In this document: positions 15,991 to 26,159 of the stretch, piece after piece
Numbering within the stretch: the stretch's first letter is position 1
Layout of the letters: each line of letters starts with the position of its first letter
Source: DATKBT01 sp035546295
GTDB lineage: Bacteria > Acidobacteriota > Thermoanaerobaculia > Multivoradales > Multivoraceae
Direction of reading: 5' to 3'
Length of the DNA stretch: 64,000 nt
Assembly (NCBI GenBank): GCA_035546295.1
Contig: DATKBT010000025.1
Coordinates: forward strand, 1 to 64,000
Notes under the pieces: model-generated
Database searches by the model: none
The model's input: only the letters and a program-made list of their open reading frames with translations
Told to the model about the DNA's origin: nothing
Made by a program: the position numbers and the translations under genes

Positions 15991-16094
15991 CGCGCCCGAC
16001 TCCTTTGGAGTCGGGCGCTTGCGAGGCTCCCCCTCGGGGGTTGGGGGGGAAGAAAAACAGCTAGCCTCGAATGTGCTACCAGCACATTCAGAGG

Positions 16095-16099
<5 letters not shown>
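15991..16099 (-). repeat. Composite CTAG-hairpin repeat, copy 1
   Basis: Read on the minus strand it contains: hairpin 1, with arms CTAGCCTC-T-GAATGTGCT and AGCACATTC-GAGGCTAG (16060-16099); a C-run/G-run hairpin at 16026-16050; and hairpin 3 (15992-16018). The CTAG of hairpin 1 includes the TAG stop codon (16095-16097) of the response regulator. The same three-part arrangement is found at 31,513-31,629, and hairpin 1 alone at 55,443-55,482. The stretch 15,828-15,990 shows nothing else. Confidence 0.85.
15992..16018. terminator. Strong hairpin after rplQ (12-bp stem, TTT loop)
   Basis: GCGCCCGACTCC (15992-16003) and GGAGTCGGGCGC (16007-16018) form a perfect 12-bp stem with a TTT loop. Only TT follows on either side, so it is not a textbook intrinsic terminator, but its place between two convergent transcription units fits a bidirectional transcript end. 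It is also hairpin 3 of the composite repeat described next. Confidence 0.6.
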
Positions 16100-17429
<1,330 letters not shown>

Positions 17430-17433
17430 CCCT

Positions 17434-18846
17434 TCAACCTCGTGGGATGCGGACCCGGAAGACGGCGCCGCCGTCGGGGTGGTTGCGGGTGGCGATCTCG
17501 CCGCCGTGCAGCGCAACGATCCTCCTCGCCACCGCCAGCCCGAGCCCGGTGCCGTGCAGCCGGCTGGTGTAGAAGGGCTCGAAGATCCTCTCGCGCTCGG
17601 CCGGAGGGATTCCCTCCCCGTGGTCCCGGATTTCGAACACCAGCGCGTCGCGCTCTTCCAGCGCCCGCGCCTCAGCCCGCTCCCCCGCGGGAGAGGCCTG
17701 GATCGCGTTCTGGAGGAGGTTGATCAGGACCTGCTTCATCAGCACGGGGTCGAGCGACCAGGTCCGCGGCGCACCTTCGGCGTCGACCGTGATCCGCTCG
17801 GCCGCCACCTCCTCGGCCGCCTCCGCCAGGACCGAGCGGGGATCGGCCGCGGCGCGGTCGAGCTGCTTGGAGCGGATGAAGCCGAGGAGGTCGGAGGTCA
17901 GCTCCTCCAGCCGGATCGCCTCGCGCACCAGCCGCTGGGCCTTGTCGTGCTCGGGAGTCTCGGCGGCGAGCCGCTCGGCCAGCAATTGAGCGTGTCCTTT
18001 CATCGAGGCCAGCGGGTTGCGGATCTCGTGCGCGATGACGCCCGCCATCTCGCCCAGCGAGGCGAGCCGGCGATCCTGCTCCATCGCCTCCTGCATGCGG
18101 GCCGCGCGGGTGCCGAGTCTGAACAGCACGATGGCGACCATCACGAGCGCCAGCGAGGCGGCGCCGCCGATCCCGAGGCTGCGGCGGGCGCTGCTTTCGA
18201 GGTCGCGGCTGAGGAGCGGCTCGTATTCGACGAGCAGCGGCGTGCGGCTGGCGCGCGAAGTCTCGCTCAGACCGCTGTTGCGCACCATCCGCACCCGGTC
18301 GCCCGCCTGGATCAACTGATCGTTGCCGGCGCCGATCAGCGACGCGCTGAGCGTCTCGGCGTCGGGAGCCAGGCATCGGCCGGAGACGTGGATCAGAGCG
18401 CCGTCGAGGTCGAAGGCTGCAATGCAACGCAGGCCTTCGGGCGCCTCCTCCGCGACCAGCAGGTCCAGCTCGGCATTGGCGTCCGGGCCATTCGCGAGCC
18501 TGCGGGCGTTGTCGAGGAACATGTCCCCCTGACCCCACGCGAGCGTCTCCTCGACCTTCCGCGCGCTCGCGTAGGAGGTCAGCAAAGTCGCCACAAGGGC
18601 TGCGCTCATCACCAGCGGCAAGAGGATGAGCGCGGCACGAGTCTGCGACATCGGGCCCGCGCCGACACGAGGCTGCCGCGGGCCCCGTCCGGGCTCGGTG
18701 GCCGGCGCGCCGGTGGGCTCGCGGGCGGTCTGCACAGCTCCGCGCGGCGCGGCGGGGGAGGCCGTCGGCAGCGTCCGCGGGTCGCTGAGCCCTTCGGTGC
18801 GGCTGCGGGCGACGCCGCTCCGGCTCTCGGTCAACTGTTGCTCCAT
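17434..18846 (-). CDS. Two-component sensor histidine kinase (NtrB-like)
   Basis: About 470 residues. Two membrane segments (ALILLPLVMSAALVATLL and SLALVMVAIVLF) enclose a ~125-residue periplasmic sensor region of unknown ligand. HisKA has the phospho-accepting His in GVIAHEIRNPLASMKGHAQLL; HATPase has N-box NLLQNAIQAS, G1 DHGEGI and GTGLGLAVARRIV. No HAMP or PAS is evident. Start is uncertain: ATG 18846, 13 nt past the pump stop, gives a ~65-residue disordered leader; ATG 18651 lies just before the first membrane helix. The partner is the adjacent regulator. Confidence 0.9.
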   Translation of the reverse strand: MEQQLTESRSGVARSRTEGLSDPRTLPTASPAAPRGAVQTAREPTGAPATEPGRGPRQPRVGAGPMSQTRAALILLPLVMSAALVATLLTSYASARKVEETLAWGQGDMFLDNARRLANGPDANAELDLLVAEEAPEGLRCIAAFDLDGALIHVSGRCLAPDAETLSASLIGAGNDQLIQAGDRVRMVRNSGLSETSRASRTPLLVEYEPLLSRDLESSARRSLGIGGAASLALVMVAIVLFRLGTRAARMQEAMEQDRRLASLGEMAGVIAHEIRNPLASMKGHAQLLAERLAAETPEHDKAQRLVREAIRLEELTSDLLGFIRSKQLDRAAADPRSVLAEAAEEVAAERITVDAEGAPRTWSLDPVLMKQVLINLLQNAIQASPAGERAEARALEERDALVFEIRDHGEGIPPAERERIFEPFYTSRLHGTGLGLAVARRIVALHGGEIATRNHPDGGAVFRVRIPRG

Positions 18847-18859
18847 CGCACCACTTCCG

Positions 18860-21800
18860 TCACGCAGGCGCCGCTCCCCCCTTCTGAGTCGCCTCACCGC
18901 GAGCACGCAGGCGCCGCTCGCTCAGGCGGAGCACCAGCCGTCCGACCGATACGTAGGTGACCGGGATCAGCAGGAGAGTGACCAGCGTCGACGCCACCAG
19001 ACCCCCGATCACCGTGCGGGCGAGGGCGGCCTGGATCTCGGCGCCGGTGCCGATGCCGAGGGCCAGCGGCGCCAGTCCGAGGACCGTGGTCGTCGTGGTC
19101 ATCAGGATCGGTCGCAGGCGCAGCCGGCCGGCCTCGAGGGTCGCCTCGTGCAGCTCCATGCCGCCCTCGCGACGCTGCAGATTGATCGTGTCGACCAGGA
19201 CGATGGCGTTGTTGACCACGATCCCGATCAGCATCACCAGGCCCATGACACTCTGCATGTTGAGCGTGGTCCCGGTGAGCAGGAGCGTGGGAACGACGCC
19301 GACGAGCGCCATCGGTACCGAGGCCATGACGATCAACGGGTCGACGAAGCGCTCGAACTGCGCGGCCATCAGCATGTAGACGAGCGCCAGAGCCATCACG
19401 ATGGCGACTGCGAAATCGCGCCGGGCCTCCTTCTGCTCCTGATACTCGCCCCCGAAGAAGAGCGTGAAGCCCGGCGGAAGCTGCACGTCCGCGAGCTCGG
19501 CCTGCACCCGCTCGACGGCCTCGCCGAGCGCCAGCGCCGGGTCGAGGGTGGCCGAGATGTACAGCACCCGCTGTCCGTCGACGCGCGAGATCTCGGTGGG
19601 GCCGCGTTCGCGGCGCGGCTCGATGACGGTCGAGACGGGAACGATCTGGCCCGACGCCGTGCGGATCGAGATTCCGCGCAGGTCCTGTCCGGTGAGACGG
19701 TGCTCGGGGCGCAGGCGCACCACGATCGACACCTCCTCGCCCGCGTCGCGCAGCCGCCCAGCCTGCACGCCGCCGAGATTCGCCTGGATCGTGCGCGCCA
19801 CCTCGCGCACCGAGAGCCCGAGCTCCGCGACCCGCTCGCGGTCGAAGCGCAGGTTCTCCTGGGGCTGACCCTCGCGGCGGCTGAGCCGCACCCCCGTGAT
19901 CCCGGGGATCGTCTCGATCTGCTGCCGGATCTCGGCGGCGACGCGGTCGGCCTCGGCGAGGTCCCAGCCGCGCAGCTCGATCTCCATGTCCTCCTCGCCC
20001 CCGCCCGAACCGAAGATGCGCCGCAGGATCCACAGCCCCGACCCCGCCCGCACCCGGATCTCACCGCCCGGGACCTTGCCTTCGAGAGCTTGGCGCAGCC
20101 GGTCGGCGAGCTCCTCGCTCGAGAGCTCGCGCTCCGCCTGGGGAGCGAGCTTGAGCTCGATCTCGGCGTTGCCGCCGCGGACCTCGGTGGTGAAGTAGTC
20201 GACTTCGGTTCCCGGCAGAGCGGCGTGGGCCTTCTCCTCGAGCTCCTCGAGGTAGGCGCGCACCACCGCGATGTTGGTGCCTCGAGCCATCTCGAGGTCG
20301 ATGTCGATCTCGTCGGCCTCGGTCTGGGGGGCGAGCTCGACCGGGATCAGCGGCCACAGCAGGACCGCGCCCAGGAGCAGGGCCCCGGTGACGAGGAAGA
20401 CGGTGCGGCGGTGCTCGATCGCATGCTCGAGACCGGCGGCGTAACGCCGCACGACCGCGCGCTGGATGCGCGCCCAGCGCGTCTTCTCCCGTTCCTGCGG
20501 CGGGCGCGTGCGCAGGAAGCGCGCCGAGAGCATCGGGACCAGGGTGAGGGCCACGAACAGGGAGCAGCCGAGAGCGAAGACCACGACCAGCGCGAGCGCC
20601 TGGAACAGGGCTGCGCTGGTGGTCCGGGCGAACACCACCGGCAGGAAGATGACGCAGGTGGTGAGAGTCGACGCCACGATCGCGCCGGCGACCTCGCGGG
20701 TTCCGGTGCTCGCGGCCACCGCGGGATCGATCTCCTGCTGCTCGCGCTTGCGGACGATGTTCTCGAGGACCACGATCGCGTTGTCGACGATCAACCCCAC
20801 TCCCAACGCCAACCCGCCGAAGGTCATCTGGTTGAGCGTCAGATTGCCGAAGTAGAGGAGACCGAAGCTCGCCACCACCGAGATCGGGATCGAGAAAGCG
20901 ATGATCGCCGTGCTCGAACGGTTGCGCAGGAAACCGTAGAGCACCACGATCGCGAGCAGGGATCCCCACAGCGCCGACGAGCGCACGCTGTCGATCGACT
21001 GCTGGATGAACTCGCTCTGATCGGAGATCACGACCATCTCGACGTCGTTGCGCTCTGCGTTGATCCGCGCCACCTCGTCGCGGACCGCGGAGGCGACCGC
21101 CACGGTGTTCGCTCCGCTCTGCTTCTGGATCCCGAGCGAGACCGAGGGAACGCCGTTGACCTCGACCATGTAGCTGACGTCCTCGTAGTCGTCGCGCACG
21201 TTGGCGACGTCACGGACGCGGACGGGGCGATCGTCGACGATGCGCAGCACCGTCTCCTCGATCTCGCTCACCGACGCGTACTCCCCCACCGCGCGCACGT
21301 AGAGGTCGCTGAAGCCGCTCTTGACGTTGCCGCCCGGCAGGGTCGTGTTCTCTCGCTGCAGGACCTCCTGCACGTCGAGCGCGGTGAGGTTCGCGGCGAA
21401 CAGCCGGTCGCGGTCGAGGTCGATGCGGATCTCGCGGTAGACGCCGCCGCGAACCTCGATGGTGCCCACGCCCGGGATCTGTTCGAACCGCCGGGCCAGC
21501 TCCTCCTCGAGGAGGCGGGTGAGGTTGACCAGCGGGCGGGTCGACATCGCAGCGAGGGAGACGACCTCGGTGCGGTCGAGATCGAGCTTGTAGATCTGGG
21601 GCGCCTCGACCTCCACCGGGAGCGCATCGCGCACGCGGTCGAGCGCGGCGCGCAAGTCGTTGGCGGCTTCGTCGATGCTGGTTCCCCGGCCGAACTCGAG
21701 CCGGACCCGGCTCCGGCCCTCCGACGACTCCGAGGTGACGCGCTCCAGGTTGGGCAGACCGGCGATCGCGTTCTCGATCGGATCGGTGATGATCTGCTCG

Positions 21801-21979
21801 ATCTCCTCGGGCCCGACGTTGGGGTACTGGGTGCTGACCGTGAGCTGGGTGAACTCGATCTGGGGGAGCAGATCGACCGGCAGGTTGATGAACGAGACGA
21901 TGCCGAGCACCAGCAGGATCAGGAACGCCATGCAGGTGGCGACCGGGCGGCGGATCGAGAGATCGGTGATGGATGCCAT
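18860..21979 (-). CDS. RND-family efflux pump, inner-membrane subunit (AcrB/HAE1-like)
   Basis: 1039 residues with the duplicated RND plan: TM1 near the N-terminus (RRPVATCMAFLILLVLGIVSFINLPVDLLPQIEF), two periplasmic porter halves and 12 membrane helices. The TM4 motif reads GLALGVGLIVDNAIVVLEN: one Asp of the proton relay is kept and the second position is Asn, a pattern common in HAE1 relatives that are not classical AcrB. It takes substrates from the periplasm or membrane and pumps them through an outer-membrane channel. No TolC-like gene is in the window. Substrate unknown. Confidence 0.93.
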   Translation of the reverse strand: MASITDLSIRRPVATCMAFLILLVLGIVSFINLPVDLLPQIEFTQLTVSTQYPNVGPEEIEQIITDPIENAIAGLPNLERVTSESSEGRSRVRLEFGRGTSIDEAANDLRAALDRVRDALPVEVEAPQIYKLDLDRTEVVSLAAMSTRPLVNLTRLLEEELARRFEQIPGVGTIEVRGGVYREIRIDLDRDRLFAANLTALDVQEVLQRENTTLPGGNVKSGFSDLYVRAVGEYASVSEIEETVLRIVDDRPVRVRDVANVRDDYEDVSYMVEVNGVPSVSLGIQKQSGANTVAVASAVRDEVARINAERNDVEMVVISDQSEFIQQSIDSVRSSALWGSLLAIVVLYGFLRNRSSTAIIAFSIPISVVASFGLLYFGNLTLNQMTFGGLALGVGLIVDNAIVVLENIVRKREQQEIDPAVAASTGTREVAGAIVASTLTTCVIFLPVVFARTTSAALFQALALVVVFALGCSLFVALTLVPMLSARFLRTRPPQEREKTRWARIQRAVVRRYAAGLEHAIEHRRTVFLVTGALLLGAVLLWPLIPVELAPQTEADEIDIDLEMARGTNIAVVRAYLEELEEKAHAALPGTEVDYFTTEVRGGNAEIELKLAPQAERELSSEELADRLRQALEGKVPGGEIRVRAGSGLWILRRIFGSGGGEEDMEIELRGWDLAEADRVAAEIRQQIETIPGITGVRLSRREGQPQENLRFDRERVAELGLSVREVARTIQANLGGVQAGRLRDAGEEVSIVVRLRPEHRLTGQDLRGISIRTASGQIVPVSTVIEPRRERGPTEISRVDGQRVLYISATLDPALALGEAVERVQAELADVQLPPGFTLFFGGEYQEQKEARRDFAVAIVMALALVYMLMAAQFERFVDPLIVMASVPMALVGVVPTLLLTGTTLNMQSVMGLVMLIGIVVNNAIVLVDTINLQRREGGMELHEATLEAGRLRLRPILMTTTTTVLGLAPLALGIGTGAEIQAALARTVIGGLVASTLVTLLLIPVTYVSVGRLVLRLSERRLRARGEATQKGGAAPA

Positions 21980-22047
21980 GGTGGACTCCGTGGGCTCCGG
22001 TCAGGACACTCGACCGGCTGAAGCGGCCAAGTCTCGGAAGGTCGAGC

Positions 22048-23418
22048 TCAGAAGGTCGAGGAGCTGCCGGCCGTCCTGCCGGACGGCCCCGACATCGGCC
22101 GGTTGTCGGCGTCCCTCGCGCCTCGCATCAGGCGTTGCTGCTTCTCCAGGAACCCGCGCAGGACGTCCTCGCGCTGGAGCTCCTGGAGCTCGAGCACACG
22201 CGTCCAGGTCGTCGGGCGCACCAGCACGGCCGGATCCTCGCGGGAGGCGATCATGTGCTGCCCCACCGTGACCACCCAGTCGCCGGGCTCGACGCCCCGC
22301 ACGCCGATCGTGCTCCGCCCCTCGGCCACTAGCTCGATCTGACGGAAGGCGACGGGCTGGAGGGCCTCGCTGCCGGTGGTCTCGGTCTGCATGGTGATGG
22401 TGCCCATCTCGGGCGCGATGTAGATGCCGAACTCGCCGGTGGTCAGATCTTCCCAGAGCGTGCTCGTCGGGAGCAGGGTCGCCTGCTCGCTCTCTCCGTA
22501 GAGGATATCGACGGTGACGAACATCCCTGGGCGGAGCCGGTCGCCGCGGTTCGCAACGTCGATCTCGCCGATCGTGCTGAAGCTGTTCTCGGTCAGGAAG
22601 GGCGAGATCCGCGACAGGGCTGCCTCGATCGGCGTGGGTCCGATCGACGGCGCCTCGATCCTCACCCGCTGACCGACCTCGACGTAGGCGAGCATCCGCT
22701 CGGTGAGCGGCACCTCGATGCGCAGCGAGTCGAGATCGCCGATCAAGAACAGCATGGTGTCCGTGCCGGCGAGCATGCCGACCTCGGCGTCGCGATCGCC
22801 GACCCGTCCGTCGACAGGGGCCCGGACGATGGTCCTCGCCAGAGCCGCCTGGCGCTCGGCGATCACCGCCTCCGTCTGCTCGACCCGAGCTTCCGCCTGC
22901 TCGGCGGCGGCGCGCCGTGCCGCGAGCTGCGCCTCCTGGGTCTCGAGCTCGAGCTCGCTGACCAGCTCCTGAGCGTGCAGCGCGCGTGTCCGCGTCACCT
23001 GGGCCACGAGCTCTGCGACCCGGGCCCTCTCTTCGGCCCATGCCGCCCGGGTCAGGCGCCGATCGGCCTCGGCCTGCCGCAACTGCTCCTGAATCGTCGA
23101 GTCGTCGAGGCGCACCAGCGGCTGTCCGCGACGCACCGCCTCGCCGTTGCGCACCATCACCTCGACGATCGGAGCCGAGACCTGGGGCCGGATTGCCACC
23201 TGGTTCTCGGCCTTGACCACTCCGGTGAGGCGCTCCTCGAGCGGCAGCGTTCCGGAGCGCGCCTCCACCGCCTCGACGATCGGAGTCGGTCCGCCGTCGT
23301 CGCGCTCCCGGTCGGGGGACTCGTAGCCGCAGGCGAGCAGGAGGGCTGCGACGACGAGCGTAGCGAGCCGTGAGAGATGGAGGGGACGCGGCTGCAGGCG
23401 GGAGATCGATCGTGGCAT
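22048..23418 (-). CDS. RND efflux membrane-fusion protein (lipoprotein)
   Basis: 456 residues. The ATG at 23418 gives a signal peptide ending in the lipobox LLLAC, so Cys is probably lipidated. Then come a barrel-sandwich half (VAIRPQVSAPIVEVMVRNGEAVRRGQPLVRLD), a long Ala/Glu/Arg-rich hairpin helix (QEQLRQAEADRR to ERQAALARTIV), and the second half (VRAPVDGRVGDRDAEVGMLAGTDTMLFLIGDLDSLRIEVPL). It links the pump encoded 68 nt downstream to an outer-membrane channel. An in-frame start at 23511 would add a long odd leader. Confidence 0.92.
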   Translation of the reverse strand: MPRSISRLQPRPLHLSRLATLVVAALLLACGYESPDRERDDGGPTPIVEAVEARSGTLPLEERLTGVVKAENQVAIRPQVSAPIVEVMVRNGEAVRRGQPLVRLDDSTIQEQLRQAEADRRLTRAAWAEERARVAELVAQVTRTRALHAQELVSELELETQEAQLAARRAAAEQAEARVEQTEAVIAERQAALARTIVRAPVDGRVGDRDAEVGMLAGTDTMLFLIGDLDSLRIEVPLTERMLAYVEVGQRVRIEAPSIGPTPIEAALSRISPFLTENSFSTIGEIDVANRGDRLRPGMFVTVDILYGESEQATLLPTSTLWEDLTTGEFGIYIAPEMGTITMQTETTGSEALQPVAFRQIELVAEGRSTIGVRGVEPGDWVVTVGQHMIASREDPAVLVRPTTWTRVLELQELQREDVLRGFLEKQQRLMRGARDADNRPMSGPSGRTAGSSSTF

Positions 23419-23762
23419 GAAGGGGCTCGAAGGGAAACGAGGTGGGAGGCCGAGGGGCATGTCGGGTCGAGCGATCGGGGCCGCGACTCCGGCGGCGGCC
23501 ACTCGGATCAACAGGTCGGCTCAACCCGTCGACGCAGCTCGGCCTCGAAACCGGAGAGAGCAAGCCTGGTGCCAGGACCTCGATCGAAGGCGGCGCCAGC
23601 GTCGGCCGTCGAGGCGGCGCGCCGGTTCGCAGCGCGCGGAGCCGCCGAAAGGACTGGCACGGCTGGGTTTGCAGGTGTTGCTAGCAGGATGGCCGGCCTG
23701 GAGCTGCGATTGCGGTGGTTGCGGCGCCTCGCACGGCTGCCGTCCGCTCGAGAGGCGCGACA

Positions 23763-23796
23763 TGCGGATTCGGCATCCCGACGTGCGGAATCCGCA
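23763..23796. terminator. Inverted repeat in the 465-nt gap after the EF-G paralogue
   Basis: TGCGGATTC (23763-23771) and GAATCCGCA (23788-23796) are perfect 9-nt inverted arms with a 16-nt loop. They lie downstream of the EF-G-like gene (minus strand) and upstream of the efflux operon, so they may end the former's transcript. Otherwise 23,419-23,883 shows no convincing gene; it should also hold the efflux promoter, which I could not pinpoint. Confidence 0.4.
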
Positions 23797-23883
23797 GTCG
23801 CCGATTCTGGGACACGCGGGCGCGCTCCGGCGCCCGTGCTCCGCCGGCAGTCCCGTCTCCTCGGTCCGCCCGGAGTCCGGAAG

Positions 23884-25968
23884 CTATCCCGCTGCGGCCG
23901 TGATCTTCGACTCCGCGATGATCTTCTCCTGGAGAGGCTTGGGCACCTCTTCGTAATGGGAGTACTCCATCGTGAAGTTCGAGCGCCCTTGCGTCATCGA
24001 GCGCAGCGCTGGGGCGTAGTTCAGCATCTCGGACATCGGAACCACCGCCTTGATCACCTGCGCGCTGCCCCGGGCCTCCATGCCCTGCGGCTTGCCGCGT
24101 CGCTGCGAGAGGTCACTCATGATGTCGCCCATGAACTCCTCGGAGGTCGTGATCTCGACTTGCATCACGGGCTCCAGGATGGTCGCGCCGGCCTTCGCCA
24201 TGGCGTCCTTGAACGCCAGCGAACCGGCGATCTTGAACGCCATCTCCGAGGAGTCGACGTCGTGGTACTGGCCGTCGAGCAGACGGACCCGAAAATCGAG
24301 GACGGGATAACCGGCGAGGTAGCCCCGTTCGCACGCCTCGAGGATTCCCTTCTCGACCGCGGGACGGTAGTTCTGGGGGATCGAGCCGCCGAAGATCTCG
24401 TCGACGAACTCGAACTTCTCGCCGCGCGGCAGCGGCTCCACGGTGATCTTGCAGTCGGCGAACTGGCCCCGGCCGCCGCTCTGCTTCTTGTGACGACCGT
24501 GGCCCTCGGCCTTCCGCTTGATCGTCTCCCGGTACGGGATCTTCGGCGGGTGGAGGATCACCTCCACCTTGTAGCGCGTGCTCAGCTTCTCGACCGCGAT
24601 CTCCACGTGGAGCTGACCGGTTCCCGAGAGCAGGAAATCGCCGGTCTGGGGATCGCGCGCCGCGCGCAGCGTGGGGTCTTCCTCGATCAGCTTGTGGCAG
24701 GCATCGCCGATCTTCTCCTCGTCGCCTTTCGCCTTGGGCTCGATGGCGAAGGCGATGGCCGGGTTGCGCATCGGGATCCAGCCGAGGTTGAGCGGGCTCG
24801 TCTTCGAGCACAGGGTGTCTCCGGTGAGCGAGATCTTGGTCTTGGCGATGCCGGCGAGGTCACCGGTGACCAGCTTCGGGGTGTTGGTCCCCTGCTTGCC
24901 CTGGAGCAGCATCAGATGCCCGACGCGCTCCTCGGCCTCGGCCCTCGGATTCCAGTAGCTGCTGTCGGAGTCCATCGTGCCGTTGACCACCCGGATCATG
25001 GTGATCTTGCCGCTGAACGGGTCGTTGGCGGTCTTGAAGACGATGGCGGCGGGAGGCTGATCGGCTCCGAGCTCGATCTCGAGCTCCTGACCGCCGACGT
25101 CGGTCGCCGGATAGCCGCCGCGCTCGAGCGGATTCGGCAGGAGCTGGATCACGAGGTCGAGAAGGGCGGCGCTGCCGATGCCGTGCAGACCCGAGGAGAA
25201 CGTGATGGGGAAGACGTCGCGGGCGAGCACCGCCCTGCGCAGGCCGGCCTCGAGCTGCTCCCGGCTCAGCTCGCCCGCCTCGAAGAAGGCCTCCATCAGC
25301 GCCTCGTCGCTCTCGGCGACGGTCTCCATCAGCTGCCCCCGCCACTCCTCGACCTGGGCGGCGAGGTCGGCCGGCACCTCCCCCGCGCTCGGCTTGCCGT
25401 CGCCGTCGCGCTCGAAGGTGTAGGCCTTCTCGGTCACCAGGTCGACGACGCCGGAAAAGCCGGATTCGCTGCCGATCGGAACCTGGAGGGGCAGGGCGGT
25501 GCGGCCGAAGGACTCCTGCAGCGATTCGACGACCCGATGGAAATCGGCGTTCTCCCGGTCCATCTTGGTGACGTGGATCATCACGGGCTGCCCGAGCTGC
25601 TCGGCGTATTGCCACGCCTTCTCGGTGGTCACCTGCACACCCGCGATCGCGTTCACGCAGAGCAGGGAGGCGTCGGCCGCACGCATGCCGGCGCGCATCT
25701 CGGTGACGAAGATTCCCAGACCGGGAGTATCGATGAGGTTGATCTTGTGCTTGGACCAGGGAGCGAAGCAGGGGGCGAGCCCGATCGAGATCTCGCGCGA
25801 CACCTCGACGGGATCGAAATCCGTGATGGTGTTGCCGTCCTCGACCTTGTTGAGCCTCGTCGTGACCCCCGAGGTGTAGAGCAGCGCACTGGTCAGGCTG
25901 GTCTTGCCGGTGTCGTTGTGGCCGACCACGGCAACGTTGCGCAAGAGATCGGGGCTGTCGACCTGCAT
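23884..25968 (-). CDS. Elongation factor G-like GTPase paralogue (EF-G2 type)
   Basis: 694 residues with EF-G domain order I-V. The P-loop is VVGHNDTGKTSL instead of AHIDAGKTT. Switch I reads REISIGLAPC rather than RGITI, and switch II is DTPGLGIF, so the catalytic His of DTPGHVDF is replaced. TKMDRENADF keeps the NKxD specificity site as TKMD. Domain IV has KKQSGGRGQFADCKI and the family's C-terminal ELLNYAP-like EMLNYAPALRSMTQGRSNFTMEYSHYEEVP. Such paralogues may act in stress or recycling; the loss of His suggests weak or altered GTP hydrolysis. GGAGG lies 6 nt before the ATG. Confidence 0.9.
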   Translation of the reverse strand: MQVDSPDLLRNVAVVGHNDTGKTSLTSALLYTSGVTTRLNKVEDGNTITDFDPVEVSREISIGLAPCFAPWSKHKINLIDTPGLGIFVTEMRAGMRAADASLLCVNAIAGVQVTTEKAWQYAEQLGQPVMIHVTKMDRENADFHRVVESLQESFGRTALPLQVPIGSESGFSGVVDLVTEKAYTFERDGDGKPSAGEVPADLAAQVEEWRGQLMETVAESDEALMEAFFEAGELSREQLEAGLRRAVLARDVFPITFSSGLHGIGSAALLDLVIQLLPNPLERGGYPATDVGGQELEIELGADQPPAAIVFKTANDPFSGKITMIRVVNGTMDSDSSYWNPRAEAEERVGHLMLLQGKQGTNTPKLVTGDLAGIAKTKISLTGDTLCSKTSPLNLGWIPMRNPAIAFAIEPKAKGDEEKIGDACHKLIEEDPTLRAARDPQTGDFLLSGTGQLHVEIAVEKLSTRYKVEVILHPPKIPYRETIKRKAEGHGRHKKQSGGRGQFADCKITVEPLPRGEKFEFVDEIFGGSIPQNYRPAVEKGILEACERGYLAGYPVLDFRVRLLDGQYHDVDSSEMAFKIAGSLAFKDAMAKAGATILEPVMQVEITTSEEFMGDIMSDLSQRRGKPQGMEARGSAQVIKAVVPMSEMLNYAPALRSMTQGRSNFTMEYSHYEEVPKPLQEKIIAESKITAAAG

Positions 25969-26137
25969 TCAGAACCTCCGGATGACGGACAACGAGGAAC
26001 GCCGGGCGACCATCGAAGGCTCCTCCGATCGTCGCTCGAGGAGTCGCTGTTGAGCCCTGACCCCACCGCCGTCGAAGCGGCTCGGGGCGCCTCCGCGCGT
26101 CGCGCGCCGGCAGGCGCTGGGCGAAAAGCGACCTCGC

Positions 26138-26146
26138 AATATAGCA
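26138..26146 (-). promoter_or_regulatory. Extended -10 promoter for the EF-G paralogue
   Basis: On the minus strand TGC-TATATT (26146 to 26138) is an extended -10 element about 165 nt before the EF-G-like ATG. No clear -35 is visible, as expected for an extended -10. It is the most AT-rich spot of the 25,969-26,159 gap. Confidence 0.45.
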
Positions 26147-26159
26147 CTCCGCAGAGGGG

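Noticed and set aside
18626..22021. A 1131-codon open frame on the plus strand opposite the RND pump gene
   Set aside because: The product is Arg/His/Asp-rich low-complexity sequence with no domain, lies wholly antisense to a well-conserved pump, and is what GC-rich codon bias produces on the opposite strand.
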